In this document: piece after piece, positions 1 through 9,774 of the stretch
How positions within the stretch are numbered: position 1 is the stretch's first letter
How the letters are laid out: each line of letters starts with the position of its first letter
Source of the DNA: Corallococcus soli
Lineage (GTDB): Bacteria > Myxococcota > Myxococcia > Myxococcales > Myxococcaceae
DNA: 64,000 nt
Assembly: GCF_014930455.1 (NCBI RefSeq)
Contig: NZ_JAAIYO010000003.1
Coordinates: 124,001 to 188,000 of the forward strand
Reading direction: 5' to 3'
The notes under the pieces: model-generated
The model's input: the letters and a program-made list of their open reading frames with translations, nothing else
The model's database searches: none
What the model was told of the DNA's origin: nothing
Program-made: the position numbers and the translations under genes

Positions 1-1
1 G

Positions 2-3000
2 CGACTGGCTCCCGCGCCGGTGCCTTCCGCATCGACCGCACCCGCATCGCCTCCCGAGGCCCGCGTCGCCCCCGAGGGCCTGCGCTTCCTCCTCACGGGG
101 CAGGCCGCCGCCGGTGACCGGGTCCGCGTGGCCGACGCGGACGCGACGGTGTCCGCGTCGGGCGCGTGGCAGGCGAGGGTGCCGCTCCAGGAGGGGCAGA
201 ACGTCGTCTCCGTCACCACCACCTCGCGGGGTGGAGACGTGGGCATCTTCCAGCACCTCTTCGAGGTGCTTCGACGCGGCGAGCGCGGGTGGCTGGTCAT
301 CCCCCGCGAGGTGCTGCGCGTGGGCACCGTGAAGGGCCTTTCGTCCGACGCCGCGCCCATGGCCACCGGGGACGCGAGCGTGTGGCTGGAGGCCGCTCCC
401 GGCACCCAGGTGACTTCGGCCGGGGGCTCGCTCCAGGTGGGCGCGGACGGTCGCGTGGGGCTGCCCGTGCGGCTCGTGACGGGACGCAACTCCATCCCCC
501 TCTCCCTGCAAGCTCCGGGACGGCCCGCGAGCCGCGTGACGCTGGAGGTGGAGGCCCGTGCTCAGCCCTTCGCCGTGGGCCTGCTCGACGTGGAGGCCAG
601 CATCGCGCCAGCGGGCGGCGGCTTCCGGCTCCGGGGCCAGGGCACGGCCCATGGCGAGGCGCAGGTGGGGCCGGTGCGGGTGGTGGGGGAATTGGACCTG
701 CGCGACACGGACCTGCGGCGGTTGAGCGACGCGCCCCTCGTGGACTGGCTGCGTCCCCGCCTGCCCGAACGGTTCGACCGCTGGCCGGATCCCGACCTGG
801 CTCCGGCGGAGTGGGGCGACACCTCCGTGTCCCTGACCCCGAACCCCGCGGGGGGCCGCCTGCGCCTGGAGGCGCGGCACGAACAGTACGGCCGCGCGGG
901 CTTCGGCACCTACCGCGCGCTCCAGCAGGACCGGGAGGTGGGCCGCTACCACCGTCCGCTCTTCGGTCCCTACGCCGAGCTGGAGAAGCAGGTGGGCGAG
1001 CTGCGCGTGGGCGTGGACCTGTTCGCGGGGGGGCTGGTGGATCCAACGCGCGGCCTGGCCGCGACGCCCGCGCACGAGGAGCTGCGGGCCACGGGCGGCA
1101 GCCTCTACTACCTGGGGGGCGGCTCGGTGGCGGAGGGGTCGGAGCTGGTGCGCGTGGAGGTGCGCGACGGCGTCACCGGCCTGCCCCTGGGCGAGCGACA
1201 CCTGCTGCGGGGGCGCGACTACGACATCGACTACCTGGCGGGCCGCATCCTGCTCGCGCGTCCCCTGTCGATGCTCACCGGCGCCTCGCTGCTGCGCACG
1301 GACGCGCTCACGCAGGCGCCGGAGCCGGTCCTCGTCGTGGACTACGCCGTGCTGCAGTCCGGGAATCCGCGCGACACCGTGGGCGGCGAGGCCTGGGCGC
1401 GCTGGCGCGAGTCCTCCGTGGGCCTGGGCGCCGTGCGCGAGCGCCGGCAGGGCGCGCCGTTCCAACTGCTGTCCGGCCGGGGCAGGACGCGCGTGGGGGC
1501 CTATTCGTTGATCGCCGAGGCCGCGAGCAGCCGGGGCATCGCGGTGGATCCGAGCGTCTTCGGCGTGTCGGATGACGGCGGGCTGAGCTTCTTGCGCCCC
1601 ACGGGCCCCCAGGATGATCAGGGCGGCGCGGTGGGCCTGCGCGTGAGCGGGCCCACGCCCTTCGGCCGGGGCGGCTCCGTGGACGCCGCGTGGCGTGAGC
1701 GTTCGAAGGGCTTCTCCGATGGTGCCCACCTGGAGGCTTCGCGCTTCCGGCAGCTCTCGTTGCGCGCCACGCAGCCGGTGGGCGCGCTGCGCTTCACGTT
1801 CCTGGGTGACGAGCGGCGCTCCGCGGATCCGCGCCTGCCCTTCGAGGACCGCCCCTTCGCCGCGCGCACGTTGGGCGCATCCGCGGGCATCGAGACGGAG
1901 AACTCGGGTCTGCGCGTGGAGCTGCGCGATGGGTGGTTGCGCGCCAGCGATCTGGCCGGCGTGGGGGACGTCCACGAAGGTGGCCGCACCTCCGTGGGCG
2001 TGATGGGACACCACGCCGTGGCCCCGGGTGTGACCGTCTCCGTGGGCCACCGCCAGCGGCTGTTCGAGCGCGGCTCGGGCCCGGGGAGCTGGAACGACAC
2101 GTTCACCTCCGCGGGCGTGGAGGTGGAATGGGACGAGGATGCCGCCGTGGGCGTCAAGGCCGGCTGGGGGCCCCAGTTGGGGCCACAGGCGTGGCTGGAT
2201 GCTCGGATGCGGCGGGGCCCGGAGGTGTTCTACGGCGGCTACTCCGTGGACGTGGACGGGCCGGACTTCGGCGCGGGCCGCGCGGTGACGGGCGCGCGCA
2301 CGGAGGTGGCGGACGGCACCACGGTGTTCGTGGAGGACGTGAGCGCGCATGACGCCACGGCCCTGCGACTGGCGCGCGCGGTGGGCTTCCAGCACGCGGT
2401 GCTGAACGGCTTCAGCGTGGGCGCGCGCTACGAGCGCGGCGTGCGCCACCCGCTGGACATCGCCAGCGACCTGCGACGCGACGTGGCCAGCGTCTCCGCG
2501 CAGTGGCTGCGTGAGCGCGTCCGCGCGGATGTGCGCGCGGAGGTCCGCCACGAGAAGGGCACGCCCGCGCGCGGTGTGAGCGGCCCGGTGGATCGCACCC
2601 AGGTGGTGCTGGCGCTGGCCGCGGAGGCCCTGCTCGCGCGCGACGTGACGGCCTCCGGACGCCTGGACCTCGCGCACACCACGGGGCGGGAGGGGCTGGA
2701 GGCGCGGTTCGCGGAGGGCTTCGCGTCACTCGCCTGGCGGCCGGGCCCCTGGTTGCTGGTGGCCCGCTACGGACTTACCCGGGAGCTGTCTCCGGGCGTG
2801 CGTTCGGCCTTCGGTGACCGGGTGCTCCAGACGCTGTCGCTGATGCCGGCGGTGCGGGTCGGCGACCGGCTGGCCGTGGCGGCGGGGCTGCACACCGGGC
2901 GCTCCAGCCTGGGGGACTCGGCGCGCTGGGTGTGGACCGGCACGCTGCGTCCGTCGGTGCGGGTGGTGGGCGGACTGGAGGTCGCGGTGGAGGCGGCGCA

Positions 3001-3184
3001 GCGCACGTCGGCGGCGGATGGCCAGGACCTGACGTCGCTTCGCACCGAGGTCGCGTACCGGCTGGAGGAGCGCCTCCGGGTGGCGCTGGGGTACACAGTG
3101 CTGGGCTTCAGCGGCTTGGGGTTGGGGGCGGATTCGGTGGATGCTCCGGATCGCCTCTACCTGCGGGCGGAGCTGGCCTACTAG
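2..3184 (+). CDS. Large beta-rich outer-membrane-type protein (5' truncated)
   Basis: The reading frame is open to the left edge of the window, so the true start lies upstream; an internal GTG at 20 is only a fallback start. About 1,060 residues are visible. They begin in a Pro/Ala-rich stretch and continue into Ig-like or carbohydrate-binding-like segments with alternating hydrophobic residues. Around residue 400 is a GRDYDIDYLAGRI segment of a kind I associate with very large outer-membrane proteins of delta-proteobacteria and Bacteroidetes. The second half is dense in alternating polar/hydrophobic strands with many Arg, Gly and Tyr, and the protein ends LYLRAELAY, compatible with an outer-membrane beta-barrel whose last strand ends in an aromatic residue. 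No catalytic motif is seen. The next gene starts 10 bp downstream on the same strand, so the two probably form an operon. Function unknown; the surface location is inferred from composition only. Confidence 0.6.
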   Translation, partial: RLAPAPVPSASTAPASPPEARVAPEGLRFLLTGQAAAGDRVRVADADATVSASGAWQARVPLQEGQNVVSVTTTSRGGDVGIFQHLFEVLRRGERGWLVIPREVLRVGTVKGLSSDAAPMATGDASVWLEAAPGTQVTSAGGSLQVGADGRVGLPVRLVTGRNSIPLSLQAPGRPASRVTLEVEARAQPFAVGLLDVEASIAPAGGGFRLRGQGTAHGEAQVGPVRVVGELDLRDTDLRRLSDAPLVDWLRPRLPERFDRWPDPDLAPAEWGDTSVSLTPNPAGGRLRLEARHEQYGRAGFGTYRALQQDREVGRYHRPLFGPYAELEKQVGELRVGVDLFAGGLVDPTRGLAATPAHEELRATGGSLYYLGGGSVAEGSELVRVEVRDGVTGLPLGERHLLRGRDYDIDYLAGRILLARPLSMLTGASLLRTDALTQAPEPVLVVDYAVLQSGNPRDTVGGEAWARWRESSVGLGAVRERRQGAPFQLLSGRGRTRVGAYSLIAEAASSRGIAVDPSVFGVSDDGGLSFLRPTGPQDDQGGAVGLRVSGPTPFGRGGSVDAAWRERSKGFSDGAHLEASRFRQLSLRATQPVGALRFTFLGDERRSADPRLPFEDRPFAARTLGASAGIETENSGLRVELRDGWLRASDLAGVGDVHEGGRTSVGVMGHHAVAPGVTVSVGHRQRLFERGSGPGSWNDTFTSAGVEVEWDEDAAVGVKAGWGPQLGPQAWLDARMRRGPEVFYGGYSVDVDGPDFGAGRAVTGARTEVADGTTVFVEDVSAHDATALRLARAVGFQHAVLNGFSVGARYERGVRHPLDIASDLRRDVASVSAQWLRERVRADVRAEVRHEKGTPARGVSGPVDRTQVVLALAAEALLARDVTASGRLDLAHTTGREGLEARFAEGFASLAWRPGPWLLVARYGLTRELSPGVRSAFGDRVLQTLSLMPAVRVGDRLAVAAGLHTGRSSLGDSARWVWTGTLRPSVRVVGGLEVAVEAAQRTSAADGQDLTSLRTEVAYRLEERLRVALGYTVLGFSGLGLGADSVDAPDRLYLRAELAY

Positions 3185-3194
3185 CCGGGAAGGG

Positions 3195-6100
3195 ATGTTG
3201 AACGTGCGAGTCTGGATGGTCGGCCTGGGGCTGGTGCTGTTCGCCGGGGTGGCTCGTGGAGGCTGGACCGCCACCCAGACCTCGAACGGCACTCCCCAGG
3301 ACGTCGTCGTCTTCCGGCCCGGCTTCTTCGCTGTCGCGACGGATCAGGAACTGTACGTCTCCAAGGATGGAGGCGTCACCCTTCTGCCAGGGGCGATGGC
3401 GGGCAGCTACCTGCAGGGGACCGACTGCGTGGTGGGCATCCGCGCCGACAGCGAGCTCCAGAGCGTCGGGGACTGCTCACCCGACGAGGGCAAGCGCCTG
3501 TTCCCTGACGGAGCGACCTACAACCTGAGCGCGGTGCGACTCACCCAGGATGGCGGCGTGGGCTATGCCGCCGCCAGAGAGGTCCCTGTAGGGCAGGAGT
3601 TCCGCTCGTCCGTCCTGCCTCAGCAGGGCGCCGCGCAATGGGGCCGCCTTCCGATGACCCAGCCCAATGCCGTGGCGCAGGCGCCGCTGGCGGTGCTGCC
3701 TCCGCAAGCGGATGGTGGGCCGCACGCCTTGTTCTCCGTGTCCGCGAACTCGGCCTACTTCGCCTGGTACCGGGGCGCGACAGTGACCACCGTCCTGGCG
3801 CCGGGCATCACACCGCCAACCCAGGCGCACTCCGTGGCGCTGCTCCCCGGCGCGACTCCAGCGAAGCCGCTCGCCTTCTTCGGCAACGGCACCGGTCTTT
3901 TTCGAGGAACGCTGGGCGATGAGGCCTGGCCCTTCGCTCCGGTGGTCCAGAACGTGGGCTCGGTCAATGCGCTCGCATTCGACGTGGCCCAGGGCTCCAA
4001 CGTAGGCACGGGCTTCGGCCTGATGCTCGTCAAGCAGTCGAATGACACGGTGAAGGCGTACAGCGCGGAGCCGGTGGCTCCGTCCTCGCTGGTGGGCTCC
4101 GTCTGGCGCAACAACCCGGAGTTCCCCAGCGGCATCTCGCAGACGGCCAAGCAGGTCTCCTGCTGGGGGGCGTCTTACTGCGTTGCCATCCTCAACGGGC
4201 CGCAGGGCAACGTCTTCATCTACCAGAACGAGAAGCCGCCGGACCTGCGCGTGCTGCCGGAGCTCTTCGATGTCGAGGAAGGCACGACGAAGACGCTGCT
4301 GCTCAACCCTCGCGATGGTGACGGGGATGCCGTGCGCGTGACGGCCACGCCCCGGAGCCCCGGTGGCCTGCTGACGCTTGCTTCGGGGCCTCCGCCGTCG
4401 GGGGACAACGGGCTGTCGCTGACACTGACGGCGCCCACCGGGTTCTGCGCGAGCCAGCAGACCCTCCTCGACGTGGTGGCCTCGGATGGCCTGGCGGCAC
4501 ACGACGTGACGAAGACGGTGACGCTGCGGGCGAAGCACACCGCGCGTCCCGCCGCGCCCCTGCGGGCCGACGTGGCGGTGGAGGGCGGCGTCTTCTTCAT
4601 GGGCGGTGCCCCGGGCACGCTCACCCCCGTGCCGGGCACTTCGGGATGCGCGCCCGTCCGTTACCGCTGGGAGGAGCCGGCGAATGCTCCCAGGCTCGCC
4701 AGGACGGACACGGTGGCCATGCTCGACCCGGTCTTCTCCAGGGAGGACCGGTGCCAGCCGGACAGCAAGGACTTCACCTACAAGGTGTTCGCGAACGATG
4801 GCGAGGTGGAGTCGCTTGCCACGAACGTGCGCGTGGAGTTCCTCCCGTGGGGCCCTCCGGCGGCTCCGTTCTCCAGCGCTCCCGCGCCTGTCTTCTCCAC
4901 GGCGACCCTGAGTCCCCAGACGCCGCTGCATGCGTGCGCGGGAACCCCCGGGCTTCCCCTGACGACGTGGTGGTCGCGGCTCGACACCACCCCTGGGGTG
5001 ACGGTGACGGCCGTGCGCGGGCAGGTGATCCCGCGGCCGATCGTGGGCTCCACGCCCGTCGAAGGGACCAGCGTGGCGTTTGAATCCTCGGGGTGCTCCG
5101 ACACGTCGGTGACGCTTCGCGCGGTCCACCACGTCACCGTGAAGGACCACACCCTGGTGGGCCCGGAGTCCATCGTCGACGTCGCGGTAAAGCCGCGGTT
5201 CTTTCCGCTGAGGGACGCGAAGCCCGCGGTGACGCTGGACGTCCCGGAGGAGCGCAAGGTGCGCGGGCGCGTGACGACGCCCAACCTCAACTGCGTCGCC
5301 TCGCGCGACGTCAACACGGTGGTGACGCTGGAGACCGCGGACGCCGCCCAGGTGCTCGACACGCGGACGCTCTCCGGGGCGGCGGGGGACTTCGAGCTGA
5401 AGCTGCCCCTCACCTGCGGCAGCGCCACGTACGCCGTGCGGGTCCGCGTGCAGGAGCGGATGGCCGATGGCGGCACCGAGATGGCCGAGGTCGTCCAGCC
5501 GCTGACGCGCGACGCCCGCGACGTGGAGCTGGGGGACGTGCGCGGGGAGCTGGTCGCCGTCTGTGACGAGGGCGCGCGGGGCACGCTGCGGCAGACCTTC
5601 CCGGAAGGGGCCTGCACGGCGGTGACGCTGGACTGGTCCCACGTGAACGGCCCGGCGCTGGCGCCGACCGTGTCCTCGGACGACACGGCGGAGCTGCGCA
5701 CCACGGACACGCAGTTGGAGTCCCTGGTGGGGGAGTTCGTCACGGTGAGCGTGGCGGCGACGGGCGAGGGGGCCTCCGGGGCGACCCGGGAGCACCAGCT
5801 CCGCATTGGCGCCCGGCCCTTCGTGTCGGTGGAGCGCCGCTCCGAAGCGGGCCCGGGCTCCAGCTCCAGCCAGGTAGGGGTCGTGGTGTCGCTGCGCAAC
5901 GAGACGGCCTGCGGCGTGTCCGCCGTCCGCTACGAGGAGGTTCCGACTGGCGCGGACATCCTGCCGGGCAGCGTGCGGCTGAACGGTCAGGTGGTGACGC
6001 CCACGCCGCTGGAAGGCGGAGGCTTCGCGGTGGAGCCGGTGCCGCTGGCCGCGGGCACGACCGCGACGCTCACGTACGTCATCCGCCCGGCGTTCCTGGG

Positions 6101-6281
6101 CACGCCGACGTTCACCGGCACCGCGTCGCTGCGGGGCGTCGTCGTGTCCCATGGCGACGTGCCGCCCCCGTCCACGTCGGGATGCGGGTGCTCCGGCAGC
6201 GGTTCGGGGGTGACGGCCTTCGGGCTGGGCGCGCTCGCGTGGCTGGCGCGGCGGCGGCGCGGCGTCAGAGCCCGAAGCTGA
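3195..6281 (+). CDS. Secreted protein with MYXO-CTERM sorting tail
   Basis: I chose the ATG at 3195 (1,028 aa) because it follows a GGGAAGGG ribosome site and opens directly with a signal peptide (MLNVRVWMVGLGLVLFAGVA). The first ~350 residues resemble a repetitive beta-propeller-like or photosynthesis-stability-like module, and the rest looks like consecutive Ig/cadherin-like domains. The C-terminus has the three-part MYXO-CTERM layout: a GCGCSGSGSG motif, a hydrophobic span (VTAFGLGALAWLA) and an Arg cluster (RRRR). In myxobacteria this tail directs processing by myxosortase and attachment to the cell surface. It lies 10 bp after the preceding surface-protein gene. Its last 17 bp overlap the 3' end of the convergent response-regulator gene. 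Biological role unknown. Confidence 0.8.
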   Translation: MLNVRVWMVGLGLVLFAGVARGGWTATQTSNGTPQDVVVFRPGFFAVATDQELYVSKDGGVTLLPGAMAGSYLQGTDCVVGIRADSELQSVGDCSPDEGKRLFPDGATYNLSAVRLTQDGGVGYAAAREVPVGQEFRSSVLPQQGAAQWGRLPMTQPNAVAQAPLAVLPPQADGGPHALFSVSANSAYFAWYRGATVTTVLAPGITPPTQAHSVALLPGATPAKPLAFFGNGTGLFRGTLGDEAWPFAPVVQNVGSVNALAFDVAQGSNVGTGFGLMLVKQSNDTVKAYSAEPVAPSSLVGSVWRNNPEFPSGISQTAKQVSCWGASYCVAILNGPQGNVFIYQNEKPPDLRVLPELFDVEEGTTKTLLLNPRDGDGDAVRVTATPRSPGGLLTLASGPPPSGDNGLSLTLTAPTGFCASQQTLLDVVASDGLAAHDVTKTVTLRAKHTARPAAPLRADVAVEGGVFFMGGAPGTLTPVPGTSGCAPVRYRWEEPANAPRLARTDTVAMLDPVFSREDRCQPDSKDFTYKVFANDGEVESLATNVRVEFLPWGPPAAPFSSAPAPVFSTATLSPQTPLHACAGTPGLPLTTWWSRLDTTPGVTVTAVRGQVIPRPIVGSTPVEGTSVAFESSGCSDTSVTLRAVHHVTVKDHTLVGPESIVDVAVKPRFFPLRDAKPAVTLDVPEERKVRGRVTTPNLNCVASRDVNTVVTLETADAAQVLDTRTLSGAAGDFELKLPLTCGSATYAVRVRVQERMADGGTEMAEVVQPLTRDARDVELGDVRGELVAVCDEGARGTLRQTFPEGACTAVTLDWSHVNGPALAPTVSSDDTAELRTTDTQLESLVGEFVTVSVAATGEGASGATREHQLRIGARPFVSVERRSEAGPGSSSSQVGVVVSLRNETACGVSAVRYEEVPTGADILPGSVRLNGQVVTPTPLEGGGFAVEPVPLAAGTTATLTYVIRPAFLGTPTFTGTASLRGVVVSHGDVPPPSTSGCGCSGSGSGVTAFGLGALAWLARRRRGVRARS

Positions 6282-7614
6282 TGCGCTGGCGGCGGTTGGG
6301 CGTCTGCTGACGCTCTTCCAGCACGCCCGACAGCTCCAGGCCGCGCAGGGTGGCCAGGGCCTCGCGCTCCGACAGGTCGGTGAGCGCGAGCAGGTCCTCC
6401 ACCGTCTTCGTCCCGTCCGCGAACGCCAGCAGCAGCGCCTGCGGCCCGGCCAGCTTCAGCTCGTGCAGGGCGTACGGTGGGTCGGCGGTGGGGAACAACC
6501 GGCGGCCGGGGGCCATGCGCTGGCGCAGCGCCACCAGCGTCTCCGTGCGCGTCACGCCCTCCAGGATGAGGTCCCCGGGGAAGAGCGACAGCGGCACCAG
6601 GTCCGCGCGCTGCGGCCGCATGGGGCTGAAGCCGTAGCCGCCCTCCGTCCACGCGAAGGTGGACCAGAGGATGTCCTTCACCTGCTCCTCCAGCAGCCTG
6701 CGCCGCTGCGACGGGCTCAGGAGGCCCCGCTTGAGGAGCGCGTCCCCGGTGCGCAGCGTGTGCTCGCGCGCGTACGCGGTGGCCTCCGCGAGCTGGGCCT
6801 CCGTCAGCGCGCCCTTGCGCAGGCAGAAGCGGCCAAAGCGCTCCGGCGCCAGGTTGGAGGCGGCGTACACGACGCGGCCCGCCTCGAAGTAGACGACCTT
6901 CAGCACCGTGCCCTGGCGCAGCTTCAGCTCACCGTGGTGGCGTGCCTCGTAATAGGCGTTGAGCAGGCGCGGCACCGTGGTGTTCGCCAGGTCTCCGCCC
7001 AGCGACCACTCCGGGAGCTGCCGGCGGCGGCGCTCCGGCGCGGGCACGGCCTCCGTCCAGACGGCGTCGCGCCGGGCGAAGGGCAGGGGCAGGGCCTCGG
7101 AGAGGCCCTCGTCGCCGGGCGGCGCCTCCGGAGCGGTGGGTTCAAACGGCGCGGGCTCGGACACCGCGACCTCCTCCACCCCTCCGTCCTCCACCAGCTC
7201 TTCAAGGACAAGCAGGTCCACCTCGTCGAGCAGCTCCGAGTGGGGCACGGGGGGCACGCCCGCGGCCTCCTCCAGCGCGTCCATCACGGCGTCCAGTTCA
7301 AAGGGCTTCTCGAAGAAGGCGCGGGCGCCGTGCACCTGGATCGCCTCCTGGGCGAAGCGGTCGCCCTTGTAGACGCCGCTGACGGCGATGGCGGGGATGG
7401 CGTGGGCCCGGAGCGCGCCCAGCACCTCGCTGCCCCGGATGTCCGGCAGCAGCAGGTCCACCAGCGCGGCGTCGAAGCGGGCCGTGGGCCCCAGGGACTC
7501 CAGTGCCGCCTCGCCCGTGAACACGGTGAGCGCGTCGTGCCCCCGGGTCTGCGCCACCGTGGCGATGAGGGAGGCCAGTTCCTGGTTGTCCTCGACGATG
7601 AGCAGTCGCGCCAT
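6265..7614 (-). CDS. Response regulator with DUF4388 (PatA-like) domain
   Basis: 449 aa from the ATG at 7614. Residues 1-120 form a CheY-like receiver: MARLLIVEDN opens strand 1, the phosphoacceptor Asp lies in ALVDLLLPDI, and the switch Lys lies in FFEKPF. After an acidic/Pro linker, residues ~230-440 match the DUF4388 type common in myxobacterial regulators, with a GELKLRQGTVLKVVYFEAGRV stretch and helices such as LLEEQVKDILWSTFAW. There is no DNA-binding domain, so output is probably by protein contact. It is divergent from a VOC-family gene with only 27 bp between the two starts, implying a shared control region, and convergent with the MYXO-CTERM gene (17 bp overlap). The same frame continues far upstream of 7614 without a stop, but that extension is antisense to two real genes and was rejected. 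Confidence 0.88.
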   Translation of the reverse strand: MARLLIVEDNQELASLIATVAQTRGHDALTVFTGEAALESLGPTARFDAALVDLLLPDIRGSEVLGALRAHAIPAIAVSGVYKGDRFAQEAIQVHGARAFFEKPFELDAVMDALEEAAGVPPVPHSELLDEVDLLVLEELVEDGGVEEVAVSEPAPFEPTAPEAPPGDEGLSEALPLPFARRDAVWTEAVPAPERRRRQLPEWSLGGDLANTTVPRLLNAYYEARHHGELKLRQGTVLKVVYFEAGRVVYAASNLAPERFGRFCLRKGALTEAQLAEATAYAREHTLRTGDALLKRGLLSPSQRRRLLEEQVKDILWSTFAWTEGGYGFSPMRPQRADLVPLSLFPGDLILEGVTRTETLVALRQRMAPGRRLFPTADPPYALHELKLAGPQALLLAFADGTKTVEDLLALTDLSEREALATLRGLELSGVLEERQQTPNRRQRISFGL

Positions 7615-7641
7615 GGGCGGGCAGACCCTACCATCATCGCC

Positions 7642-8031
7642 ATGAAGGACGTTCAGGGCTTCCACCATGTGGCGATTCAGGCGAGGGACGTGGAGCGCGT
7701 CACCACGTTCTATCGGGACCTGCTGGGCTTTCCCGAGCTCAAGCGCCACCTGCGCGAGGACGGCACCCTGCGGAGCATCTGGGTGGCCGTGCCCGGGGGC
7801 TCCTTCCTGGCCATCGAGGCGGTGGACGGGACGCCGGAGGACTCGCCATTCCGGCACCCGACGCCGGGGCTCCTGATGCTGGTGTTCCGCATCCCACGCG
7901 ACGCGAGGGGTGGGGTGGTGGAGACCTTCGCCCGTGCGGGGGTGCCACTGGAGCACGAGACGCGCTGGACGCTCTACGTCCGGGACCCGGAGGGCAACCG
8001 GGTGGGGCTGAGCCACCACCCGGAGGACTAG
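7642..8031 (+). CDS. VOC-family (glyoxalase/dioxygenase superfamily) protein
   Basis: 129 aa, the size of a single vicinal-oxygen-chelate domain with two beta-alpha-beta-beta-beta units. The first unit begins FHHVAIQARDVERVTTFYRDLLGF, with a His typical of the first metal ligand. The second ends TLYVRDPEGNRVGLSHH, where the DPEGN turn and a following strand are hallmark features. An acidic residue in SFLAIEA may complete the metal site. Such proteins act as lyases, dioxygenases or resistance factors, and substrate cannot be assigned from sequence. The ATG at 7642 is divergent from the response-regulator gene. Confidence 0.85.
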   Translation: MKDVQGFHHVAIQARDVERVTTFYRDLLGFPELKRHLREDGTLRSIWVAVPGGSFLAIEAVDGTPEDSPFRHPTPGLLMLVFRIPRDARGGVVETFARAGVPLEHETRWTLYVRDPEGNRVGLSHHPED

Positions 8032-8085
8032 GGGGCCGGGCGGGCGGGGGGCGTCCGGCCGGAGGCTTGCGGCGGGGGACGGGGC

Positions 8086-9759
8086 ATGGCTACAAGCGGC
8101 CCCATGCGCCTGGGTGAACTGCTCGTGAAGGACGGCCTGGTGTCGGCGGCGGCGCTGGAGGAGGCGCTGGAGTCGCAGGTCGTGCACGGCGGGCGGCTGG
8201 GGACCAACCTGGTGGAGCTGGGGCTGCTCTCCGAACAGGACCTGGCGAAGGCGCTCGGCAAGCTCCACAACTGTGCCTACGCGTCCGGGGAGATGGTGCC
8301 CGACCCGAAGGCCGTGGCGCTGGTGAACCCGAACGAGGCGGATGACAAGGAATACCTTCCGATGCGCTCGGACGCGACGCGGTTGAGCGTCGCGGTGGTG
8401 AACCCGCATGACTTCCCGACGCTGGACGCCATCGCGTTCAAGACGGGCAAGCGCGTGGTGCCGGTGGTCATCCCCGAGTTCCGGATGAACCAGCTGCTGC
8501 GCCGGCATGCGAAGGCCTTCCGGCAGCTGCGGGCCATCGACATGAACGCGGTGCGCCCCCGGCCGGCGAAGGGCTCGGCGGCGGAGCTGGCCAAGGCGCA
8601 GGAGCGGCCTCCGGACCTGATGAGCGAGGAGGAGTTCCAGTCCGTCTACTCGCAGGCGTTGGGAGGGGCGGACGCCGACGAAGCCGTGCTGGAAGGGGAG
8701 ATCATCACCGGCGTGGAGGTGGTGGAGACGCCCGTGCCCGTCGCGCCGCCCCCCCAGGCCCGGCCCGCGATGCAGGCGCAGCCCCGCGCTGGCATGCCGG
8801 CCTCCGTCCCGGCCCAGGCGCCCCCCGCGATGCAGGCGCCCGTACCGGCGCAGCCCCGTGGCGGCGCGCCCGGGATGCCGGTGTCCGTCCCGGCGCAGCC
8901 TCCTCACGGCACGCCGGTGGCCCCGCGGCAGGTCCCGCCGGGAGCCCCGCCGCGCGTGGACATCCCCGCGCACGTGGCGCCTCGGGTTCCGGTTCCCGGC
9001 CACCCCGCGCAGGCAGCCGCCACCGCGGGGCGCTCCCCCGCGAGTCCGGGGATGCCCGTGCAGCCGATGCCGCCTCCAGGCGTCGTCACGGGACAGCCGC
9101 TGCCCACCGCCACGGGAGCCTCCGCGCGCATGGGGGCGGTGCCGCCGGCGGGCGCGGACGTGATTCCGGGCTTCGGGGCGCTGCCACCCCCCGACGCTCT
9201 TGTCGAGCAGGCCGCCCAGCCCGTTCCGCCCCAGGCCGCGCCGCCGGTTCGTGCGCCTGTGCCTCCTCCGACGCCGCTGACGTTCCCGGAGGCCCAGGCG
9301 GAGCTGGCGCGAAGCTCGGACCGCGAGGACGTGGCGCGCACGGTGCTGCGCTTCGCGCTGGGCAAGTGGCGCCGGAGCCTGCTGCTGTCGGTGCAGGGCA
9401 ACCTCGTGACGGGCTGGCACGGCATGGGGCAGGGCGTGCGCGACGAAGCGGTGCGCCGCATCGGCGTGCCGCTGCGCGACCAGAGCACCTTCCGACTCGT
9501 GCGCGACACGCGCTCCCACTACGTGGGCCCGGTGAAGCGGGACGCGGCGATGGGGATGTTCTACCGGCTGCTGGGCGGTGGCTTCCCCACGACGGCGGTC
9601 ATCCTTCCGCTGCTGGTGCGCGGCAAGGTCGTCCACCTGCTCTACGTGGACAACGGGCCGGATCAGCTCACGCCGCCGGACGTGGGCGAGCTGCTCATCC
9701 TGTCCCAGAGCGTGGGTCGCTCGTACGAGGCGATGATGCGGCGGCGCAAGAGCGCCTGA
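8086..9759 (+). CDS. GspE/PilB N-terminal-domain protein with Pro-rich linker
   Basis: 557 aa. Residues ~7-160 match the type II secretion/type IV pilus ATPase N-terminal (MshEN-like) domain: MRLGELLVKDGLVSAAALEEAL, then GGRLGTNLVELGLLSEQDLAKALGK. A long Pro/Ala/Gln linker follows (about residues 225-410, repeated MQAP/VPAQP units). The C-terminal ~140 residues form a compact alpha/beta region that may be GAF-like (SLLLSVQGNLVTGWHG ... VHLLYVDNG). The Walker-type ATPase of real GspE/PilB is absent, so this is not a secretion motor; myxobacteria encode many such orphan proteins, which often bind cyclic nucleotides or act in motility and development. ATG 8086 follows a GGGGGAC ribosome-site-like sequence; ATG 8104 is an alternative start. 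Confidence 0.78.
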   Translation: MATSGPMRLGELLVKDGLVSAAALEEALESQVVHGGRLGTNLVELGLLSEQDLAKALGKLHNCAYASGEMVPDPKAVALVNPNEADDKEYLPMRSDATRLSVAVVNPHDFPTLDAIAFKTGKRVVPVVIPEFRMNQLLRRHAKAFRQLRAIDMNAVRPRPAKGSAAELAKAQERPPDLMSEEEFQSVYSQALGGADADEAVLEGEIITGVEVVETPVPVAPPPQARPAMQAQPRAGMPASVPAQAPPAMQAPVPAQPRGGAPGMPVSVPAQPPHGTPVAPRQVPPGAPPRVDIPAHVAPRVPVPGHPAQAAATAGRSPASPGMPVQPMPPPGVVTGQPLPTATGASARMGAVPPAGADVIPGFGALPPPDALVEQAAQPVPPQAAPPVRAPVPPPTPLTFPEAQAELARSSDREDVARTVLRFALGKWRRSLLLSVQGNLVTGWHGMGQGVRDEAVRRIGVPLRDQSTFRLVRDTRSHYVGPVKRDAAMGMFYRLLGGGFPTTAVILPLLVRGKVVHLLYVDNGPDQLTPPDVGELLILSQSVGRSYEAMMRRRKSA

Positions 9760-9774
9760 TTCGCGGGCCGCCCC

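Noticed and set aside
3477-6152. Long antisense open frame (891 codons) opposite the MYXO-CTERM gene
   Set aside because: Arg/His/Gly-rich composition typical of antisense frames in GC-rich DNA, and it lies opposite a clear signal-peptide/MYXO-CTERM protein.
7615-9636. Upstream extension of the response-regulator frame
   Set aside because: The extension is antisense to the VOC and GspE-domain genes; receiver domain starts at the ATG at 7614.
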